From contig NC_068366.1 in the NCBI RefSeq assembly GCF_020536995.1, positions 24,927,973 through 24,991,972 on the forward strand: 64,000 nucleotides of DNA. The letters are read 5' to 3'. The stretch's first letter is position 1. Every line of letters starts with the position of its first letter. Under the pieces are notes generated by a model that did not search any database, had not been told where the DNA came from, and worked only from the letters and a program-made list of their open reading frames with translations. The DNA is from Dreissena polymorpha (taxonomy: Eukaryota; Mollusca; Bivalvia; Myida; Dreissenidae). Both the position numbers and the translations under genes were made by a program. Shown here one piece after another: positions 59,841-64,000 of this stretch.

Positions 59841-60619
59841 AAATATTCGCCACATACCCAAAGGCATTTTCATTAATATCTCAGAAAAATAGACCTATAT
59901 ATTAATACACATGGCATCTAAAGAACATTTTATGATAGTTAAACATGGTTCCCAGCCAACCTGGAAATCAGGGAAAACCTGGAAAAAGACTTTCACTTTC
60001 ACTAACGCCCAGTACAAATATATGGACAGAATGATTTTTTCATTTACCGGTATGTGGGTGTATGTTGGCTCCACTTCACAAGATACAGTCATTGTAGTTT
60101 AATTGAAAAACGCATCTTACAATGTGAGATGAGTTCTGGGTTTAAGCCCCAGCAGTGCCCTATCATGTGTGATATACAGAGCCATTATGATTAAATATAC
60201 AGTAACACAGTTATCTTTTTAAACAATACAATTAAATATAAGGAATAATGTTAAAGGGGCATTGCTGCTTAGCCATTTTTGGGATTGTATTGTGATTTTT
60301 GGCCAAATTTGACACTGAATAACAGGGTTTATACATCCCAAGCATAGATGCTTCTAAATTTGTAAAAAAAAAACAAGTCGAAGTGTGCAGAATATTAAAA
60401 ATTTGCAACTTTCTGATGTCTAAAGGTCATTAAATGCCACTCAAAGTTTACATTTTTTGTACAAAATTACCCATTTTGTGCTGTCCATTATTGGTTGATG
60501 TTTTACGCTGTCTGGTCCAAAAACGCTCATTCTGTAGCTTGTTAATTTGGACTATAATCTATAATGTGGCCAAGTTTCAGCATATTCGACCCAGTGGTTC
60601 TGATTTTATACGCCGTGCG
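59841..60619. other. No gene seen
   Basis: Decayed satellite edge, then AT-rich sequence with GGGGCATTGCTGCTTAGCC near 60256. A 63-codon frame at 59911-60102 has no recognisable motif and is not called. Confidence 0.4.
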
Positions 60620-60905
60620 TAGCTTTTATTAGTCCACATCCGGTTTCACCGGAGGGGATTTATGGTTTGTGCTCTGTGTCCGTCAGTCAGTCAGTCTGTC
60701 ACACTTTTCTGAATCCTGTGATAACTTTTAAAGTTCTTAATATTTTTTCATGAAACTTGAAACATGGATAGATGGCAATAAGGACATTATGCACGTGATT
60801 TCATTTTGTTCCTACGTCAAAAATTCTGGTTTCTATGGCAATAAATAAAAAAATAAAATAAATTCTGACAATGGTGGAGCCGGTAGGGGACAAATTTGCT
60901 TGACA
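60620..60905 (+). repeat. Dispersed repeat headed TTATTAGTCCACATCCGG
   Basis: The head TTATTAGTCCACATCCGG, then TTTCACCGGAGGGG and a (GTCA)n stretch at about 60683, and a tail GGTGGAGCCGGTAGGGGAC followed by GCTTGACAATAGTC, resemble a bivalve repeat known to me from memory. Class unknown. Confidence 0.5.
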
Positions 60906-61188
60906 ATAGTCTTGTTGAGTATTACTCACTGACTTATGCATATGCGCTCGGCTGTTTTCGGAGAATACCTGAGGTATTGTCATAGCCAGCTCATCGTGTC
61001 GTGCCTTTTCGTTCCCACATTTTCTTTCCCAAAATTTTCGAACCCACATTTTTTTAGTTCCCACTCATTCCAACCCGCGAAACCCTTAAGGTGTCGCAAC
61101 TCTAGTAGGTAAAAGCTGGTGTTATAAGCTCATGTTACATTCAATTACGCGTGCACATTACACCGTAATGCCTTCTTCTGATTGGTTC
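60906..61188. other. TTCCCAC-rich patch, otherwise nothing
   Basis: GTTCCCACATTTTCTTTCCC and similar phrases (61009-61065) resemble the TTCCCAA subterminal motifs of the hAT-like elements; borders not found. Confidence 0.35.
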
Positions 61189-62041
61189 ATATGGAATGAG
61201 TGCTGTATTGGACGTCATCATTGATGACGTTCAATCGAACGAATGATAAAGGGGGCTAAAATTCGTTAAGCTCCAGCGTATAGCAGCGATTTGGGAGTCT
61301 TGAAAACTGGTCGGTAACTTTTGCTGAAATTTGATATGTATATGGACCAGAACTCGATCTACACGATGGCGTATTCGTCATATCTGGGAAAAATCCAGTT
61401 TTTGATAAAATTACGAAAAAGTGGTGTTTTTTATTGCGCAATCGCTATAAAATGAGTTCTCGCCGGAAGCGTTAATAGCAACCCAAACACAATTCAACCC
61501 AAGGAGACAATTCAGGCGATAGACACTTCAAATTTGATTTTAATTAATACATATTGCGATTTTATTCCCAAATTAATAAATAAGTTCATATTGCGTTTAA
61601 CATACATAGCTGAACCCGTTTAGAAAATATTAACAAAACAAACAAAAACAAACAATAGTTAAATTTCATTGATGTAAATATGGTAACCTGATTACATATC
61701 CACTAGCGTACACATGAAAAATAGTTCGCAAGTAAACAACAAACAATCAAATTTAAACGCAAATAAGTTAACAAAATATATAAAATAAATCCGAGAAATC
61801 GATACTTAAAACTACAATTTCTGCACTAAAAACATTTTTGAGAGTCATTAAAACACATAATTTCGGAAGTATACAACCAACATTCAAAATGGCTGCCAAT
61901 GAAGGTTCGAAAAGAATGCGAGAAAGTATTTACAAAATAACATCATCAAAATAATTTAAGTGAACGCTACTTCGCCGTTTTTTAGATAAGTATACGATCT
62001 ATTGAAAAACACTAGCATTTGACATAAACACACCCGTGGAT
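61189..62041 (+). promoter_or_regulatory. Duplicated promoter-like repeat, copy 2
   Basis: Same order of landmarks as 52419-53266: TATGGAATGAGTG, the 29-bp near-palindrome (61207-61235), AACTGGTCGGTAACTTTTGC, TTCTCGCCGGAAGC and AACAAAACAAACAAAAACAA. It ends at an ATG exon with a GTAAGT donor. Confidence 0.5.
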
Positions 62042-62103
62042 ATGGAAATAGACATCACGCGGCTCCCGCATTTTGCGCTGTGTAGGGTTGTTCAGAAAAC
62101 TTG
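62042..62103 (+). CDS. Unrecognised short first exon, copy 2
   Basis: ATG at 62042, 20 codons (MEIDITRLPHFALCRVVQKT) and two bases before TTG|GTAAGTG. Same phase as the exon at 53267-53502. It may be the 5' exon of the hAT-like gene at 63412, but the only obvious acceptor I tried (63380) would create an immediate stop in that phase, so the link is unproven. Confidence 0.3.
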
Positions 62104-63411
62104 GTAAGTGTCATTGTGTTCTTGACTTTGTCCGATGAGTTGAATTTTATATACCATTACCATGCGAGAAAGTTTTTTTCTTACGAAACTTACCTTGAAA
62201 AATAAACAACACAAATATTAGTGGCACGAACTGGTAGTGGCACAAAACGACAATCAACCGTTAAAGTAATTTGAATGGAAATACATGTGTTGAATATTGG
62301 ATAAATTAATTGTTTTGCCGTTAAAAGGGTAAGTTTTTTTGGTTTGCTTTGCTTATTTTTTTATCAAAACACAAGTTTTATAGTTTGATTTCTGTACAAC
62401 AGTTCAGTTAACGTTATATCTTGAATTTATAAATATCGAAATAGATGTCGGAGTTTGCACATTTCGGACGTTGCTATGCAAGTTAGTTCTCGATAGAATA
62501 TACTGTTTTACCTTTTCGCATACAGTTGTGCAGCTGTTTTCCATGTAATGATGCAATGTTTTACGTCTGGAATACCCCCCTCGATGATTATAAATCATTA
62601 ACTTCTCAAATTATAAGCATCGTCAACTTGACAAGGTTCTGTCAAGATTTAATTTTTTTATTTAATTAATAATTAGTAGAATATGTAAAGCTGAGTAACA
62701 TTAATTCAGACTGATTTCTGATTAGGGCAGTGGTTCACCTGATTCTCTCATAGGTTGACCACACCACAATTTATAGCAGTACAAAAACAAATAGCTTGTA
62801 ATTATAATTGATAAATGTGAATGTTTAATTAATTTGTTTGCAACAATTTGGAACCTTTTGGTTTGAGCATTGTAAGCCTAGTGTATAATTGCCCCTTTGT
62901 TCAGCACACATGAATTGATATGAAATACAGCTATATCTCGTGTGGCGTATTTTCATTTAAACTCTGGATTTTAATGACTACAAGTCAGTCGTGCAGTTAA
63001 ATATGTTTTAAAGCATAGAAAGAATCCAAAATTATTTTGGATTTTGTGTTTGCCATGCATAATTTAAATTTTCATAGGACAGCGCTATAGATAACAAGCG
63101 TATTTGCGTTATTACGCAATTAAAATAACCAAAAACGTAATTAAATTCAAAATAAAGCGTACAAAAACGCAAATACAAATTTAATAACGTAATTCCCGTA
63201 AAAAACCTTGCGTCACGAAACGCAATTCTTACGAACACCAAGCGTATTTTTTAGACTGGTTATATTCCGTACAGAAATGTACTGGATAGTTTATATGCCG
63301 TCCTAAGAAGAAAAGAAGGCAGTCTTTCCAGCAGTTATCTATCTTTGGGGTATTATTGAGATTATTCGTAGACCCGTCAGATTTCTACTTTCGTTTTCTG
63401 AAATAATCAAA
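62104..63411. other. Putative intron or spacer; no coding evidence
   Basis: AT-rich. Around 63100-63240 are several GTAATT/AATTAC and ACGCAAA/TTTGCGT pairs in both orientations. No element ends identified. Confidence 0.4.
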
Positions 63412-64000
63412 ATGGCCACTCGTGGACGAAAAAAACGAGTCCCGACACAAACTAATACTTTACACAGGTATTTGCCCCAGAATATTCGGGAAAACTATAG
63501 CTTTTGTGCGACCTTGCTGAATGATCTGTTAGACGATGTTATAATTTCTCCAGAGAATGTTGTTTGCCCGATATTATCGGAGATTATAAACGAGGTTGTT
63601 AAACATAAAAAACACGATATGGGGAGTGTTAGCGAAAAAACTTTGTTAGAGTGGCGAAAAAAACACCCGTGGCTGGTGATAGAAAGTGGAGTAATGAAAT
63701 GTAAAGTATGCACAGACATGAAAAGTAAATTAAAACTAATAACTGTATGGGCAGACGAAGGTTCTCCAAACTTTCAGTACTCCGGTATTACGAGGCACAC
63801 TGCTAGTGCAGAACACAACAATGCGGTTATTGCTTGTGAGCAAGATAAACAATTACAGACAATAAGCAGCCAAGAAGTAATTGCTGATGTCAGTGATGTC
63901 TGTGAACTTGTTGATGATGTTGACAAAAAATTGTTCAATACGGTTTATTATGCTGCAAAAATGGAGATACCCTCAAGCACCATAAACTCCCTTCTGGATA
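63412..64000 (+). CDS. hAT-like zinc-finger protein, N-terminal part, runs off the window
   Basis: ATG in a good context (AAAATGG) opens 196 codons with no stop to the window end. The head is basic (MATRGRKKRVPTQTNTLHRY). From residue about 85 comes LLEWRKKHPWLVIESGVMK, then CKVC and, after a spacer, HTASAEH: the TTF/BED-type C-C-H-H finger found at the N-terminus of hAT transposases and of KIAA1586/ZNF862-like host proteins. The catalytic core would lie beyond 64000. Frame is intact, unlike the other two hAT genes here. Whether it is a mobile copy or a domesticated gene cannot be told from this part. Confidence 0.75.
   Translation, partial: MATRGRKKRVPTQTNTLHRYLPQNIRENYSFCATLLNDLLDDVIISPENVVCPILSEIINEVVKHKKHDMGSVSEKTLLEWRKKHPWLVIESGVMKCKVCTDMKSKLKLITVWADEGSPNFQYSGITRHTASAEHNNAVIACEQDKQLQTISSQEVIADVSDVCELVDDVDKKLFNTVYYAAKMEIPSSTINSLLD

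Overview
The window is animal nuclear DNA, AT-rich and gene-poor, with spliced genes (GT/AG introns) and almost every kilobase touched by transposable elements. Several dispersed repeats (one that starts TAGCTCACCTGAGC and ends in a GGCCATCATGGCCC palindrome, one that starts GCCCCCCTTCGAAGAAG, one that starts ATACGCCCGTC) are familiar to me from bivalve molluscs. My best guess is a bivalve; the species cannot be fixed from the sequence alone. I see no rRNA gene, no complete tRNA gene, no CRISPR array and no bacterial sequence.

Layout. 1-560: an LTR-type miniature element cut by the window edge, then a CAACGTT-rich palindromic repeat. 2182-8551 (minus strand): an unrecognised spliced gene for a large coiled-coil protein with a Tudor-like C-terminus, its upstream exon, a promoter-like region, a cluster of RFX-type X-box motifs, and a second unrecognised minus-strand reading frame. 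9781-24573: a run of non-autonomous DNA transposons, most with clear inverted ends and target-site duplications (TSDs), several of them sitting inside a split TAGCTCACC repeat. 24589-27018: a 2.4 kb element with 17-bp inverted ends, a 7-bp TSD and a decayed two-exon gene. 27030-37018: tandem repeats, then an 8.0 kb hAT transposon with an eight-exon transposase gene (minus strand), itself carrying a 1.24 kb non-autonomous relative in one intron. 37431-47770: a Russian-doll nest in which a CCGG-rich minisatellite holds a 745-bp hAT element, which holds an 8.9 kb hAT transposon, which holds a 3.1 kb hAT-like element, which holds a LINE fragment; all three DNA-element insertions keep their 5-bp TSDs. 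48215-54290: more inverted-repeat elements and decayed relatives. 54511-59840: a 197-bp satellite array with two monomer classes and one 748-bp insertion. 60620-64000: dispersed repeats, the second copy of a promoter/first-exon unit also present at 52419, and the start of a third hAT-like zinc-finger gene that runs off the window.

The unifying biology is one radiation of hAT-like DNA transposons with CAG...CTG ends, mostly 5-bp TSDs (canonical hAT makes 8 bp) and AT-rich subterminal repeats of the type AATTGGGAAA/GAGTCGTGAAA. The 8.0 kb element at 28536 has the same ends as the three 1.24 kb elements at 11194, 16375 and 33320 and is therefore their likely autonomous partner. No ordinary conserved housekeeping gene was recognised.
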